A stretch of 59,911 nucleotides of DNA, from contig NW_006920887.1 of assembly GCF_000417875.1 (NCBI RefSeq), positions 331,399 through 391,309 on the forward strand, read 5' to 3'. The notes below the pieces were generated by a model. The model ran no database searches. It was not told where the DNA came from and was given only the letters and a program-made list of their open reading frames with translations. How positions within the stretch are numbered: the first letter of the stretch is position 1; every line of letters starts with the position of its first letter. The translations under genes and the position numbers were made by a program. Shown one piece after another: positions 23,221-36,100 of this stretch. Source of the stretch: Pseudozyma flocculosa PF-1. Taxonomy: Eukaryota > Basidiomycota > Ustilaginomycetes > Ustilaginales > Ustilaginaceae.

Positions 23221-24166
23221 GGTGCTCTAGTCGTAGGCGAACGATGTCGGTCCGTCCGATTCCTGGGGTGGAGGCGAGTGTGCTTGCGGGACGGTTCGCC
23301 TCTATGGCGCTGGCAACAGGAAGGTCGAGATTGCGATCGGCGGCCAGATGATGGAGGTGTCCGGGATGCACGGTGCGCTGCGGAGACGGTGGTGGTGGTG
23401 GTGTTTGGGTGGAAGCGGTAGCGGCAAGAAGCGGTCCAGGTGTGGTGTGTGCAAGAGCGGGGGGCAGCGGCTGCTGGTGGGCAGGTGGGCTGGCTGGATT
23501 TTTCCTGCGCCCCGGCCAATGCGCTCTGTTGACTTCTCGCCCGACAGAGAGGGAGGACGGGGCGGCCCAGCCTGGCAGGGGAAAAGGTTAAGCTAGGCTG
23601 AGGGGCGCCGCTCGGTGGGGACCCTGGGCCAAAGCTCGCCCTAGCCTCGCCTTGCTTTCCCTCCACACTCGGAGCTCGAGCCTCCTCTCGGGCGTGCCCG
23701 CGGCGGCCTGGGCTTGGCTGGGCGAGCCGGGCTGAGTGCTCGCCGTGGCCAGGAGCAGGCCCCTCTTGCCTGCCCGCCTGCCTGCCTGCCTGCCTGCCTG
23801 CCTACCCTGCTGGCCTGCTGGCCTGTCTGGCTGGGCCAACCTTGACAACTGGCTCGCCCTCTCAGCTGTCGAGCGTGCGGAAGCGGCCGAGCCTCTCCCT
23901 GGCCTAGCCCTGGCCGCCTTCGATAGCCGCACGGGGCCCTGCCGCCACCGACGACTGCCTCGACTGGCACCTCGGCCGTGCCGTTCCCTTTCCCCGTTCC
24001 CTCATCCCCTGATCAACACCGAGCTTGGCATCAATGGCCAGCCACAGCATCCGACCACCACCACCGCCACGCCTCGGTCTCACAGCCCGTTTCGGCGTCG
24101 CCTGCCAAGTCGAGCCTCGCTAGGCCAGCGACCCTTGACGACGCATCCGCCAACAGGCTCACCCAA
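23221..24166. other. Divergent intergenic region
   Basis: Lies between the CID gene (minus) and a hypothetical gene (plus). It contains GGT/TGG-rich sequence near 23385-23405, a (CCTG)n tract and GCTGGCCTG repeats to about 23830. The frame of the downstream gene is open from at least 23978 without an ATG, so that gene could begin earlier by an unseen exon. Confidence 0.45.
23767..23803. repeat. (CCTG)n tetranucleotide microsatellite
   Basis: About eight copies of CCTG (complement CAGG), followed by CTGGCCTG repeats. Same motif family as at 41-87 and 12231-12262. Confidence 0.95.
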
Positions 24167-25723
24167 ATGAACGCCGTCCATGCGTGCCCGCCGCCGCCGC
24201 CGCCCGACGGACCGGCGCTCGGATCTCCAGCAGTCATGGACGAGGCGGCGCAGGCGGCAGCATCCTTGCCACGCTCCGTGAGCATCGCCGGCGCCGGAGC
24301 CGGAGCCGGGTCCGATCAGTCCCACCGCCCACCTCGGGGCGTCGACGCCATCACCATTTCATCCTCTCCCGTCGAGGCCTTCCCGTCGCCGCCCAGGGCT
24401 CCCAACCCATCTGCACCGTCGCCAAGGCGGAGCGCGCAGAAACCTCGGCCACTCCAGGTGATTGCGAGCAACAAGCTGCCTAGCCAGCCCTCGTTCAACT
24501 TTGACAGCCGGCACGCTTCGCTGGGTGGCCGAGACGTCAAGCCTCGCTCGACAGCACATCCCGAGCCACCTGGGACGAATGATGTTGACGGCGGCGACGA
24601 CGAGTACGGGTCCGACCTCGATGACGCCACCCGTAATTAGCATGCCTCATCGGAAGCTCGACGACTCCAGAGCGCCGGCAGCCCCGTTCTGACCATTTCA
24701 ACCTCCCCTCTGCTCATTCCTTGCTTACGTTTTACTCCGACAGTGGCCAGGCTCGTCGAACTCGAGGAGCAGACCACGCGGACCGCAACAGTCTCGCCGG
24801 CCCCTCCAGCAGCGCCCGAAGCATCAACCATCCGATCGGCGCCGCTCAAGATATCCTCACCCTTGCGCGACCTCTTTCCAGCGGAACAGATCAAGGCCGA
24901 GCCCGCGCTGCGAGCCAGCCCGCCCACAGCCGCCGCGGCAGCCGAGTCGATCTCGCGGCGTGCCGAATCGGAGGTCGACGAGCTGGACGAGCCCAGCGTG
25001 CTTTCGCAGGAGCAGATGCTCGACTTTGTCAGTCGAGGGTGCACAGAGGAGGAAGCAGCAGCCCCAGCGACGGCGCAGCCAGGCACGGCTGGCTCCGCCG
25101 CCCCTGCCGCAGACCTCGATTCGGGTAGCATCAGCGATCTACCGCTTTGCGCCACCTCGGGTCGGTCCTCCCGCGGCGCCCGGACGAGCAGGCAGAAGCT
25201 GCCGTTGAAGAAGAAGGCGACTAAGAGGGCAAAGACGGCCTCGCAGGGCAGGGTAGCCACCGTCAGCCGCGTGAGAGGCACAGTACAAGAGGTTGTTCTC
25301 GAAACTCGGGCTTCCAAGCGCAAGAAGGCGTCTACCCCGTTGGCCACGACAAAGACGAGGAAGACTGCTTCTTCGACGACTCCAGGCCCCGGTGCAGCAA
25401 CTTCCTCGACCCTACCGGGCCCGGTCGCCTCGACACTCCCCACTGACGTGTACCCGACGCCGTCGGCCGCGCCGTCCGATGGGCATGGCCAGCTGCTGCT
25501 CTTGCACCCCGCGGCAGTGCAGGCCGACTGCCTGCGACCGGTCTTTGACGAGGTTCACGCCGCACTCGGCGAGCTGCAGCGACGATCCGCCCAGCAGGTC
25601 CAGGTCTTGCAAGGCGAGATTGCAAAGAGAGACCTAATCATCAGCCAGCTGGAGGACGAGCTGGCGCTGGCCCGAGGCGCTCGGCGCGCATCGCGGTCCA
25701 GGAGCGTGTCTGGGACGACGTGA
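24167..25723 (+). CDS. Hypothetical protein with C-terminal coiled coil
   Basis: Two exons: 24167-24632 and 24744-25723 (481 aa; intron 111 bp, donor GTAATT). The frame join gives DLDDATLARLVELEEQTTR, which reads smoothly across the splice. I do not recognise the family. The N-terminal half is Pro/Ser/Ala-rich with scattered acidic patches (DVDGGDDEYGSDLDD). The middle has a basic, possibly nuclear-localising segment (RQKLPLKKKATKRAKT). The last 70 residues form a heptad-like helix (about 411-465) containing EVHAALGELQRRSAQQVQVL and EIAKRDLIISQLEDELALA. A nuclear or chromatin role is possible but unproven. The start is the first in-frame ATG. The frame is open upstream, so the N-terminus may be longer. 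Confidence 0.6.
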
Positions 25724-28700
25724 CGGGGCCCGCCGTGACGACCATGCTCTTACCCTGCCAGCAGCAGTCGGACCTTTCGCTTTGACTGCCATTCTTGCCC
25801 CCATCCCCGCTTCCGGGACGCCACCGCAGCAGCCCGCGTGTTCGCATCTTCCGCTCGTCATTCAAACCGAACCGGCTGGGACGCTGCTTCCGGCATGTCC
25901 ACCACTGCCTCTTGACCTCGAAGACGACTCCGCCTCTCTCATTCGCCTTGCCCCCGACTGTAGCACTACTCGCCCGGCAACCCCATGCCGTTGTATCAAT
26001 ACCATCACCAAAGCTCGAACATTGCCTGGCAGCCATCTCGAGAGCGTCAAAATCGGGTCGCCGATGCAAGAATCGGGGGCCTGGATCGCAGGGCAGCCTT
26101 GTCTTTGAATTGGCCGACCAGTCCTTCCAGGAAAGGAGCGGGGACGGGCAAGCAACACAGAGCAAGCAAGGTGAGGTCAAGGCTCGAAGATCGATAGGAG
26201 AGATTTTTGCCGCTCTCTCGACGTCTTGCCTGCTTGCTCGCCCTCGCTTGCTCCACGCCCGCCGCTGCGCCCCTTTTCTGCACTGCAGGCTCGAAAAACT
26301 TTGGCCATCGGCGCTCCTTTTGGAAGGTCGAGACGAAGGGGGACGGAGCAAGGAGAAAAAGCGCCGGGGGCCGAGCTGTCCAGAAGCGCCTTCGCCCAAC
26401 CACACGGCGTCGACCCGGCCCGACATGCTGCAAACGCCAAGGAGAGGTCGGATCCGCCGTCTGCCCAGCAGGTGTGGATAGCGAGAACAAGGGTTCTTCC
26501 GAAACCTGCCGGGGACGATCGGCCTGCTGCCGGTCGTCGAGACGAAGAGCGAGCGGTGATCGTGCACCCCACATCCGCAACACCGTTTCACCCAGTCAGG
26601 GTCTGGACGAGCCGTCGTCGGAAGCAGGCTTGCCTATCTGCTTGCTTGGTTGTGACCGAACCGGAGCCAAGCAGGCTGTCAGTCCCTGGACGGCCCTCGA
26701 ACTCGTCAAGCCCTCCACCCTTGCGTGGAGCTGCTCAGGAACGAGCGAAGCGCTGCTCAAAGCTCGCTCGCCCTGGCCCTTTCGCAGCAGTCGACCAGCC
26801 GTGTCGTCGAGTTGATCAGCGGCCGCCGACCAAGCATGCACGATCCCCCATCTCTTCGAGCTTTGGGCCCCTCGACGACGGCCTTCCGTTGCTCCATCGA
26901 CGGCGGCAATACGTACCGGCGCAGAGGCGGATGAGCCGCACCGGGCTCCACGCCAAGCAAGGGCACGCCACGCCGTTTCTCAGACCAGCCAGAGCTTCGC
27001 AGATGCAAGCTAAGGAGGCGAAAGAGACCGACCGGTCTCCGCCCGGCTGAAACGGTGGGAAGGCGGCAGCATGCCGGTAGGTTCGGGGGTCCGAGCTCCC
27101 GCATCAATTACTCTGTAGCCTGTCGGCCAGGCTCTGTTCCGACATCGTCACGTCGGCAGCGAAACCGGACTCGAGACGACCGGCAGATCAGCGCTGTGTT
27201 GGTGCGGCGGCCGGACGGCAGACGTAGGTACGTATGTGTTGCTCTATCCGGGTGCGGGAGATGGAGCTCGACGTACGTCCATGGCGCTGGAAATCAGCAG
27301 CAGCAGCTTGAGCTTGCTTGCTTGCTCTCGCCGCCGCCTTCGGCTCGCCGGCCGACCCGAAAACCCTCCGCGGCTTGGACCGAGACCCGCCCGGTCGCCA
27401 GCAGATCGAGATCGACGGAGCGAGCCCGTCGTCGGCGCCGTCCCGGCCAAGAAGAAGAGCGGCCGGGCAAGGCCGGTGTGGCGACCGGAGACAAAGGCAG
27501 AGGAGCTAGGATCCGGCCTGCTTGGCGTGGGCTTGGCTCCGTTGTCGCATCTCGATGGGGGATGTGGCCTGCCGATCTGACCCTGGACTGGGGCGATCGT
27601 CCCGATCAGCCTGCCCCAGCTTTCCCCTGCCTGCCGGCCACTCGCAAACGTCATTCAGCGCGCCAAAGGGGGAGCCTGCCCTGCTGGCCTGCCTCGCACG
27701 CGTGGGTGCTGGAACCTGGAATCGCCACCACATGTTTGGGCCCGCCTTTGAGCTGGACCCTCGCCGCTCCACACACTCGCACCCACGCCCGACTGCCTTG
27801 CCCCAGCCAGGCCAGCCCTCGATGGCCAAGCACCCCCGTTGCCCACTGGCCTGGCCTGCCCAAGACCAGCCGTGAGGGGCACGCTCGACGTCTCTGGCCG
27901 GTCGGGCCCCGCCGAAAGCGACGAGCAGGCCTGCCCTAGGCAGCGAGCCCAAGGCGGTGTGCGTGCGGATGCGTGCTGGTTGAACCCTGCCTGCTGCCTG
28001 ATTTCCAGCATCTCGCTCGTCACGCCGCCGCCCGCCTGCGAAAGCCTCGCCCGTCTCCCCGTTTCGGTCGCGCGCGCCGCGGGCCCTGAACCCTGGCTGA
28101 ACTGGCCAGGCCGGCCAGATTTTCCCTCGTCGGCCAAGCCAGGCGAGGAGGCTAATCCAAAATGTATTCGACGACCTCGTAAGCCGTATTCAGACGCCAA
28201 ACTTGTATTCGCGAGCCCGGGCGAGGGAGGCCAATCCATCCGTCCTGGCGGGACCGGGACCTGGACCTGGACCTGGTTGCCCCCCAGGCCCATTACCTGG
28301 TGAGGCGAGGGAGCGGGCCTCGCCCTCGCCCCCGCCCTCGCCGTCTTCGGTCAAGGCCCGGCCAGGCCTGGGCCAGGCCAGGCAGGCCAAGCCTGGCAAA
28401 GTCGAGCGGCGTGTGTTGCGTGCGTGCGTGCCTGCCTGCCTGCCTTGGCCTAGCCTCGCTCGCTCGTATGCCCGAGAGCGGCACGCCCGACCCAGAGCCC
28501 CGCAGCCAGGCCGCTTGCCATCGCCTCGTTCAGTCTCCTCCTCCTCCTCCTCTTCTCCCGTCGCCACCACCCACGACCGACCTGACCCCTTCGACCATCG
28601 CGAAGTGCCCCAGTAGCGACAGTCAGCTCGGCCCAGTCGACCACCACATCGCCCAGCTCGATCCAGCTCAGCTCGCACCTCGCCAACCTCGTCTTCCTTC

Positions 28701-29704
28701 GGCGGCGGCGGCGGCGGCAGCAGCTTATCTCGCTCTTGCCTTCTTCCAAAGGTCGCATCGCATCTCCCCCGTATCTCCAGCGGCGTCTCACCTTTCATCA
28801 GCGGCCGTTGCGCCTTGTCACCTGGTGCGCCAACTGGACACGCCTCTCCTCGGCTTCCCAATCTGTCTCGACCCGTTGCTCTCTGAACCTCGTCTGCACT
28901 CAGCCTCGACCCCTGCGACCCGGCTAGACATCTCGACCCGCTTTGTCCCCATCGCCTTCCAGCCCCTACCCATACATTTGAGCAGAACTGCCTTTCGGCG
29001 CATCCACGTTTCGATAGCCCGCGACTAGACCCCCTCCGCACGCCATCGCTCGCACGTGCATACAACAACCCTGCCCGCTCTGGATCAACGCAACCTCGTC
29101 AAGGTCGCTGCCATCCGTCTGGCACCTCACTCTCTCTCGCACACGCAGCGAGGTCCTCGACCACCGACGTCGACCTCTCACGCTCGAGGTGGCAACAACG
29201 TTCACACCGCGCGTATACTCGCCCGCGGCCTCGCCTCGCCTGTCCGCTCGGTTCAGGCGATTGCCGCTCCTCATATCGATCTTGACTTCCGGAAGCCGCC
29301 GAACAGACGATCGCCACCCCTGCGCATTCGCGTTAAGCGCGGCCTTTCCAGCTTCGACAGCTGCCCTCGTCGCCTCGCGCGTCAACTCTTTGGACGAGAC
29401 GTTCATCAGAGCCCAGAAGCGCATCGCGACGGTCCAGGGCGAGCCTGTCTCGTCTCGAATATCCTGACCTCGCTCTTGTAGAAGCGGCCCGGCCGTCCTC
29501 GCCTTCTGCGATTCCTCCCGCGACCTCTCGACACCTGCTCGTCTTCTGGTCGGATACCACATCTTCCAGGGCTTCCCACCCTTCGAGCTGGCTCTTTCCG
29601 GTCCTCGGCAACCCTCCTGCCGGACTGGCCAGTCTCTCTGCGTCGACGGCCCTCCAAACCCGATCAGCTAGCCCCGCCGACCCCCAGAGACAACCTCGCC
29701 CAGG
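25724..29704. other. Large gene-poor interval upstream of the Reg1-like gene
   Basis: Nearly 4 kb in which I cannot support a protein gene. All frames are intermittently open, but none has a recognisable motif or splice-consistent continuation. The stretch from about 27600 to 28460 is rich in CCTGGCC/GGCCAGG words, a (GGACCT)n-like run at about 28250-28276 and GCGTGCGTGCC/TGCC repeats at 28417-28445. From about 28500 to 29704 the sequence turns pyrimidine-rich, consistent with a long promoter plus 5' leader for the next gene. Confidence 0.5.
28417..28445. repeat. Compound (GCGT)n(GCCT)n microsatellite
   Basis: Three to four GCGT units run directly into about four GCCT units. Confidence 0.9.
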
Positions 29705-32700
29705 ATGATGTCAACACCGCAGCCGTACCCCACGGTGGCCAACAACACGCCGGCGCCCGATGACGCGCAGATCGAGTCCAAGATGCCCAGCATCTGCGTC
29801 GACTACCTCAGTCACCAGTGGACCGACGAGGACGTTTGGAGCAGCTGGAAGGCCATGACGAAGCAGAAGGACAAGATTGCCAACGGCGTCCGCCTCGAAA
29901 ACGCCAGTTGGAGGACGTGGGCGAAGCAGCGAGGCAAGTTGAAGACCATTAGCCCAGAGACTCTCAACTGGTGAGTGTCGACCCGGCAAACGCTCGCATG
30001 TCGATGTCGCGGACTGGCACGCAGATCAGATGCAGCAGGTGCATGACCTGGTCGCGATGCGACAGGGGTGGAGCCGTGCAACAGCTCCGGTGGCGGGTAT
30101 CGTTATCGTGGAAGGCCAAGCACAGGGTCGACATGCTTTGCGCCGACAAATGCGTTCCTCTTGATGAGATGCGCTGGCCGGGCGACGGAGAGTTTACACG
30201 TTTATCTCACCGCGACGACCCTGCCCCCCTTTCGCCCCCCTCCGTGCTGTTTCTTCGATGCCCCATCACAGGCTCAAGGACAGTGACGTGACCTGGCTCT
30301 ACGGACCGCTCCACGAGCACGCCGATCCGGTACCGCCGCCCAGGCAGGCGACGACGGCGGACCGGCTTGATCTCGACGATGGCCATGCGGTGCGGTCCAT
30401 CCTCAAGCACCGCACCATTTCCGAGCTTCTGACGACCCCGGGCAGAGCTGCTTCGCCCGGCGTCGAACTCAACGTCAACCCCATCGACGCGCATATGGAG
30501 GCCGAAGACGCCAAGGCGGAGGAGGACAACCGCGGGCTGCTCTTTTCGGTCAAATCCGACTCGAACCTGGTCGGCCAGAACACCAAGCGCAACGTCGGAT
30601 CGCCGGTCGGCTTCGCGCTGCCGATGCAGGACGAGCGGCAGTCTTCGCTCGCGCGGACCGAGAGCACGGCATCCGAGGACAAGCGCCACATCAGCTTCAA
30701 CCACCGCGTGGAGCAGTGCATCGCGCTCGATCGCAACGACACCGACTACGACGACTACAGCGAGGACGAGGAGGACGACGACCGCGACGACGACGAGACG
30801 AGCGAGGAAGAGGAGGTGCTGACGATGAAGTCGAGCCCAAGGGTCTCGCCTGCCAACGCTTTCACGTCCAAGAGCCCCGAACACCCCATCATTGCCAAGC
30901 TGGCGCCCACCAGCCTCAAGACGTCCGAGACGTATCCGGCCCCGTCCCCCGCCGTCGTCGACCCGACCGGCTTCCTCAACTCGCAGCCGGGGTCCGCAGC
31001 CGCCGCCGCCTCGACCTATCCGGGCAGCTACGGCCATGCTCCCGAGGTGGTCAGCACCGCCGGCGATCCGACCGCTCGCGGCGTGCAGTGGGATGTCGAC
31101 GAGGACTTTTCCGGCGACTTTGACTACTTCAACGGGCCCGACCTGGTCGACGGCTCCGGTGACGGCGGCAGCGGGCCGGACAGCGGGCCGGTCTTCAACA
31201 CCGGCGACGCATCGAGCAGCCCGGACGCCACGCGAAGCTACACCAGCTACTTTGACACCAGCGACTCGAATCGGCCGGACGCGGCGTCTTCGGCCTCTTC
31301 GTCGTCGTCAGCGGCGCCGCAGGAGACTACATTTGCTCCCTCTGCCGCGGAGCCGCCATCGGGCGCCGTCGCCAGCGTCGGTCCGCGGGGCATTCTCAAG
31401 AAGCGGCCGGTGCCTTCATCGGCGCAGGACGACTTTGACGGTCGTCTGCCGAACGACGGCAGCGATGGGCTCGCCTCGTCGCAGACCGACTCGACGGGAT
31501 CCTTCGGGGACGGCGGGGGCGATGCCTCGAGGAACGAGCGTGGCCGCACCTCGCAGCGTCTGGGCAGCTCCGCCTCGTATGAGCGGATTCAGGAGGCGGC
31601 GAGGTCCAGCCGTCCGCGGAGCAACTCGGGCGGCAGCACGGCGTCGTCGCACAGCCCCAACGGCGTCAACGGCAGCTACGACGACCGGTACACCGCATCG
31701 ACCCTCTCGAGCTCGCCGAATGCACATCGTGGGCCACACCCCAACGACGGCAACGACGGCGGGCGAGATTCCTTTCGGAGCAGCAGTGACGTCGCCAGCA
31801 AAGAGGCGCAGGGGTATGCTGGAGGAACAGGTCGAGAGTTTGGCGATCGAGGAGCCGCTGGCGTTGCATCAGCAGCTGCAGCAGGCGCAGCAGGCACCGC
31901 GGCCGCCTCAGTCGCCGGACTCGGATCCCGAGGAAAGGCAGGCAAGGCGGGCTCGTCTGCATTCCGATCGGGTGGCGGAGGCGCCCTAGACTCGGACTCG
32001 TCGGACGGCCATGCCTCGTACGACCTGGCGAGCCCAAACTTTCCCGCCAGCCCGCCGCCAGACGGGCACGACGATGACCGGTCGCCGCACGACCGGGACG
32101 GCGACGGCTTCATGTACGGCGACGAGCGCAGCTACTGGTCAGACGACAAGCCATCGTCGCGCAGTGCAAGTGCTGCTTCCGCCGCCGGTGGCAGCGGTGG
32201 GGGCGGTAGCCTTGCCAAGAAGGGCGGTGCCAAGGCCCCCGGCACGCCGTCACGCACGCACCCTGCCGGCACCAAAACGTCGACGGCAGCTGCGACGGCC
32301 GCAGGCGGGGCGGAACTGAGCGTCGACACGGAGAATGTGCCCAGCAACGCACCCACGTCGACCGCCGAGAGCCCCGGCGGCAGCAGCTCGATCCAGGTCG
32401 GCCCTACGCCGCTCAACACGCCCACCTTTATCCTGTCCAAGGCAAGCGGCAAGCGGCGGCCCACGTCGTCGTCGTCGTCGTCCAACGATGCCATCTCGGG
32501 CGGCGGGCCCAACTCGCCCACGCTGCCGAGGCGGACGAGCGCCACGGGCGCCCTCGTCGCCCCGCACAACTCGGAACCGCGCGTCCCGCTGGCCCACGAC
32601 TACGTCGAGGAGGACGAGGGCGGCATCGTCGGCCGCGCCGTCGAGATTGTCAACACGGCCAGGGACCTCATCGGCGCTCTGCTCGGCACGGGCGACCGCG

Positions 32701-32723
32701 GAAGGTCGTGGAGAGAGGGCTAG
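29705..32723 (+). CDS. Reg1-like protein phosphatase 1 regulatory subunit
   Basis: Two exons: 29705-29970 and 30272-32723 (905 aa; intron 301 bp). The N-terminal conserved block (about residues 29-103; ICVDYLSHQWTDEDVWSSWK, then ENASWRTWAKQRGKL and LKDSDVTWLYGPL) is the fungal domain shared by AreA-type GATA factors and Reg1, and the intron falls inside it. A PP1-docking motif of the RVxF type follows in KRHISFNHRVEQCIALD (R227-H-I-S-F231), next to a strongly acidic patch. Near the C-terminus, GGIVGRAVEIVNTARDLIGA matches the Reg1 C-terminal helix. In yeast, Reg1 targets Glc7/PP1 to Snf1 to enforce glucose repression. The same role here is inferred from the family. The remaining sequence is Ser/Gly/Ala-rich. 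The paired ILKHRTISE and RGILKKRP are additional short motifs seen in such proteins. Confidence 0.88.
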
Positions 32724-33181
32724 ACGACGCGCAGGGCGGGGGCCGAATCGCCGCCCCGCGCGCCTCCGGGTTCCACATTTCGACATCGGCGCTGCCGCCT
32801 CGGGCCTCGAGCACGACTTGGCTCCTCTTGGTCCCTTCCCGTTGCATCCTCGCATTGCGCACCCTGCTATCTCCCGCCCCCTGTCCATGTCCCTGTCCCG
32901 CACCCACTGACCCCCGTCGTCCCGACCCCGACCCCGACCCGGCTCCTCGACCCCCCTCCCTCCTTCCTTTCTTTCGTTGTCCGTCTCTTCAACTACAAAG
33001 ACCCCTTCTGCATCCCCCCCCCCTTCCTGGTGGCGGGGCCAGTCCCTGCCCGATGCCCTCTGCCCTTTTCCGGCCCGCCTCCGGCCCGCCTCCGGTCTCC
33101 TGACTCCCTCCGCTCGGTCTAGGACGGCGACGACGCCGGCTCGCGGCAGCGTTCGAGGCAACGGTTGCCACCCGGCGGCCG
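32724..33181. other. Convergent intergenic region (REG1-like / VPS9 3' ends)
   Basis: About 460 bp between converging stops. It is C-rich, with GACCCC repeats near 32920-32940, a C10 run near 33014 and a duplicated CGGCCCGCCTC near 33070-33090. No gene is seen. Confidence 0.5.
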
Positions 33182-36100
33182 CTACTGCATCTCGAGCAGC
33201 CGGTCGATGGCCATCTCGACGTCGCCCTCGCAGCCCTCGAGCACCAGCTGGACGACGGACGTGTCGATGCCCGGGAAGACGCTCTTGAGCGTGGCGATCC
33301 CGGCGCTCTGCTGCGCCTCTTCCTCGGCCTGCATGTGCTGCTGGCGCTGGTGCTCGAGCAGCGACTGCTGGAGCGCCTGCTGCGTCGGATCGGCCGCCGA
33401 GGGGTGGAGCGGTCCTCGGGTCAGCGTCCGCTCCTCGCCGCCCGGAAACGGCCGTGTCGGCGTGTTCTGCTGCTGCTGCTGCTGCCCCGGCGCTTGCGCC
33501 TGCGCCTGCGCCTCGGCCAAAAAGGGCGGCACGTAGCCCCCTCGTCCGCCAAAGTCATGCTGCATCTGTCGGCGTCGCCGCATCCGCTCGACGGCGGCGG
33601 CGTTGGGCGTGTCCTGGTCGCCGGCTTCGTCATCGTCGTCGTCGTCGTCGTAGGCGTCGAGCTCCTCGTCGCCGCGCCCAGCACCGCCGCCGACGCCCCG
33701 GCCGGCGAGGAGGTTGCGGCGCCCGGCCGTGTCATAGTCGTCGAACATGTGATCTTCGATGGAGTAGCCCCGAGCCGGCAGCTGCGGCCGGAGGCGCGGA
33801 GGGGCGTTTGGAGCGGCGCCCGGCTGGCCGGCGTTGTAGGGCAGGAAGCCGTCCTGNNNNNNNNNNNNNNNNNNNNNNNNNNNNNNNNNNNNNNNNNNNN
33901 NNNNNNNNNNNNNNNNNNNNNNNNNNNNNNNNNNNNNNNNNNNNNNNNNNNNNNNNNNNNNNNNNNNNNNNNNNNNNNNNNNNNNNNNNNNNNNNNNNNN
34001 NNNNNNNNNNNNNNNNNNNNNNNNNNNNNNNNNNNNNNNNNNNNNNNNNNNNNNNNNNNNNNNNNNNNNNNNNNNNNNNNNNNNNNNNNNNNNNNNNNNN
34101 NNNNNNNNNNNNNNNNNNNNNNNNNNNNNNNNNNNNNNNNNNNNNNNNNNNNNNNNNNNNNNNNNNNNNNNNNNNNNNNNNNNNNNNNNNNNNNNNNNNN
34201 NNNNNNNNNNNNNNNNNNNNNNNNNNNNNNNNNNNNNNNNNNNNNNNNNNNNNNNNNNNNNNNNNNNNNNNNNNNNNNNNNNNNNNNNNNNNNNNNNNNN
34301 NNNNNNNNNNNNNNNNNNNNNNNNNNNNNNNNNNNNNNNNNNNNNNNNNNNNNNNNNNNNNNNNNNNNNNNNNNNNNNNNNNNNNNNNNNNNNNNNNNNN
34401 NNNNNNNNNNNNNNNNNNNNNNNNNNNNNNNNNNNNNNNNNNNNNNNNNNNNNNNNNNNNNNNNNNNNNNNNNNNNNNNNNNNNNNNNNNNNNNNNNNNN
34501 NNNNNNNNNNNNNNNNNNNNNNNNNNNNNNNNNNNNNNNNNNNNNNNNNNNNNNNNNNNNNNNNNNNNNNNNNNNNNNNNNNNNNNNNNNNNNNNNNNNN
34601 NNNNNNNNNNNNNNNNNNNNNNNNNNNNNNNNNNNNNNNNNNNNNNNNNNNNNNNNNNNNNNNNNNNNNNNGGTCGCGCTGGGCGTACGCTGGTGCTGGC
34701 CGCCGGGCGCAAACAGGCTGGATCCGGGCATGCGCGGCGGCGTCTCGTTGGGCCCGCTCCGGATGACGGGCGACTCGGGCTCGGGGATGGCCTGCACCGC
34801 CTGCTCGACGTTGCTGCGATCGCGGCGCGGCGTGGTCGCAGACCGTCGTGTGTATGGCATGCAGAAGCTAGAGTGTCAGCCTGGCCAGCCGCAGAGGTTC
34901 CCTCGCTCGCCGAGCGCCGTCGTGGTCCAAGGCAACTCACCGTTCAAACTCTTCCTGCGTGATGTTCGAGAGCGAGGTATAGTCCATGGTCTCGATGAAG
35001 GCAATCGCACCCATCTGTCCGGGGCCGATGGCAAGCGAGGCGGGAGCGGCGTGGAGCGAAATGGAGGGGATCGAGGGGCAGATCGATCAGCAATCGTAGG
35101 CGGACCAGCCAGCCAGATCGGAGCGCCCAAGCCTCACCAGGCTCGAGAGATAGTAGCCCGACTCGCTCGAGAGCCGTTCCGGATTGCGGAAACGGCTGAT
35201 GTACCTGCGATTGTCGGCGGTCGCGAAGGAAGGCAGGGTCGCGGAAGGCGAGGCAAAGAATCAGTGCTCTGGCCGTCGAGATGGACCGCTGCGCCGGAGA
35301 CGGGCAAGGCGGCTGCCGCTACCACTCACTCGACGTTCGAGATGAGGTTGTCCGGGTTGGCCTTGAGCACGACAAAGATGAGGACGGGGATAAACGTGTC
35401 GGCGTTTTCCTCGGTCGAGAGATGGCGGATCATGCCGAAGATGACCTTGCAGCAGTTGAGGATGCAGATGAGCTTGTCCCTCGGCGCCTTGTAGTGGTTG
35501 ATCTTGAGCAGCTCTGCGGTCGGGCAGGCATAGACACCGGAGTCAGTCAGGCATTTGCCTCGATACGACGACGGCGGCGGCGACGCAGCGCTGCAAGCTG
35601 CTCACCTTGGATGGAAAACTCAATGAACCCCCTCGAGTGGTCGCCGACGGGCACGTCGAGATGCTCCTCCTTGAGCCAGCCAAACAGCTTGATGCGCTGC
35701 TTGAGGATGCGGTCGCGCTCGAGGTCGTCGGTCTGGACGCTCCAGCGCCCCTCTTTTTGGACGGCGGGCGTAAACGTGTACGGGTAGAGGCGGTTCATGA
35801 CGAGCTTCTCCATGGCCTCCTTGGCGTTCTCAAACTCGACGTCGTTGAGCGACGCCCACACCTCGCACTCCTTCATCCGCTCCGAGATAAACGCCAGAAA
35901 GTCAAAGATGAGCTTGATCTGGTCGGCGGTGCGGTACGGCTTCTTGGCAAAGCCCTTGATGAAGCTGCGCACGTACTCGCCCACGGGCCCGGCGCTGCGG
36001 TGCTTCATCTGCTCGAGGAAGCGGTTGAAGTCGAACGGCAGCTCCTCGCTGGCCTGCGTGGTGGGCGGAGGGCCCTTGCCGATCTTGATGCCGCTGGCCG

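Noticed and set aside
26226..27050. Overlapping open frames in the 25.7-29.7 kb interval considered as genes
   Set aside because: Open in several frames and both strands at once, Arg/Pro/Ser-skewed, without domains or consistent splice sites.
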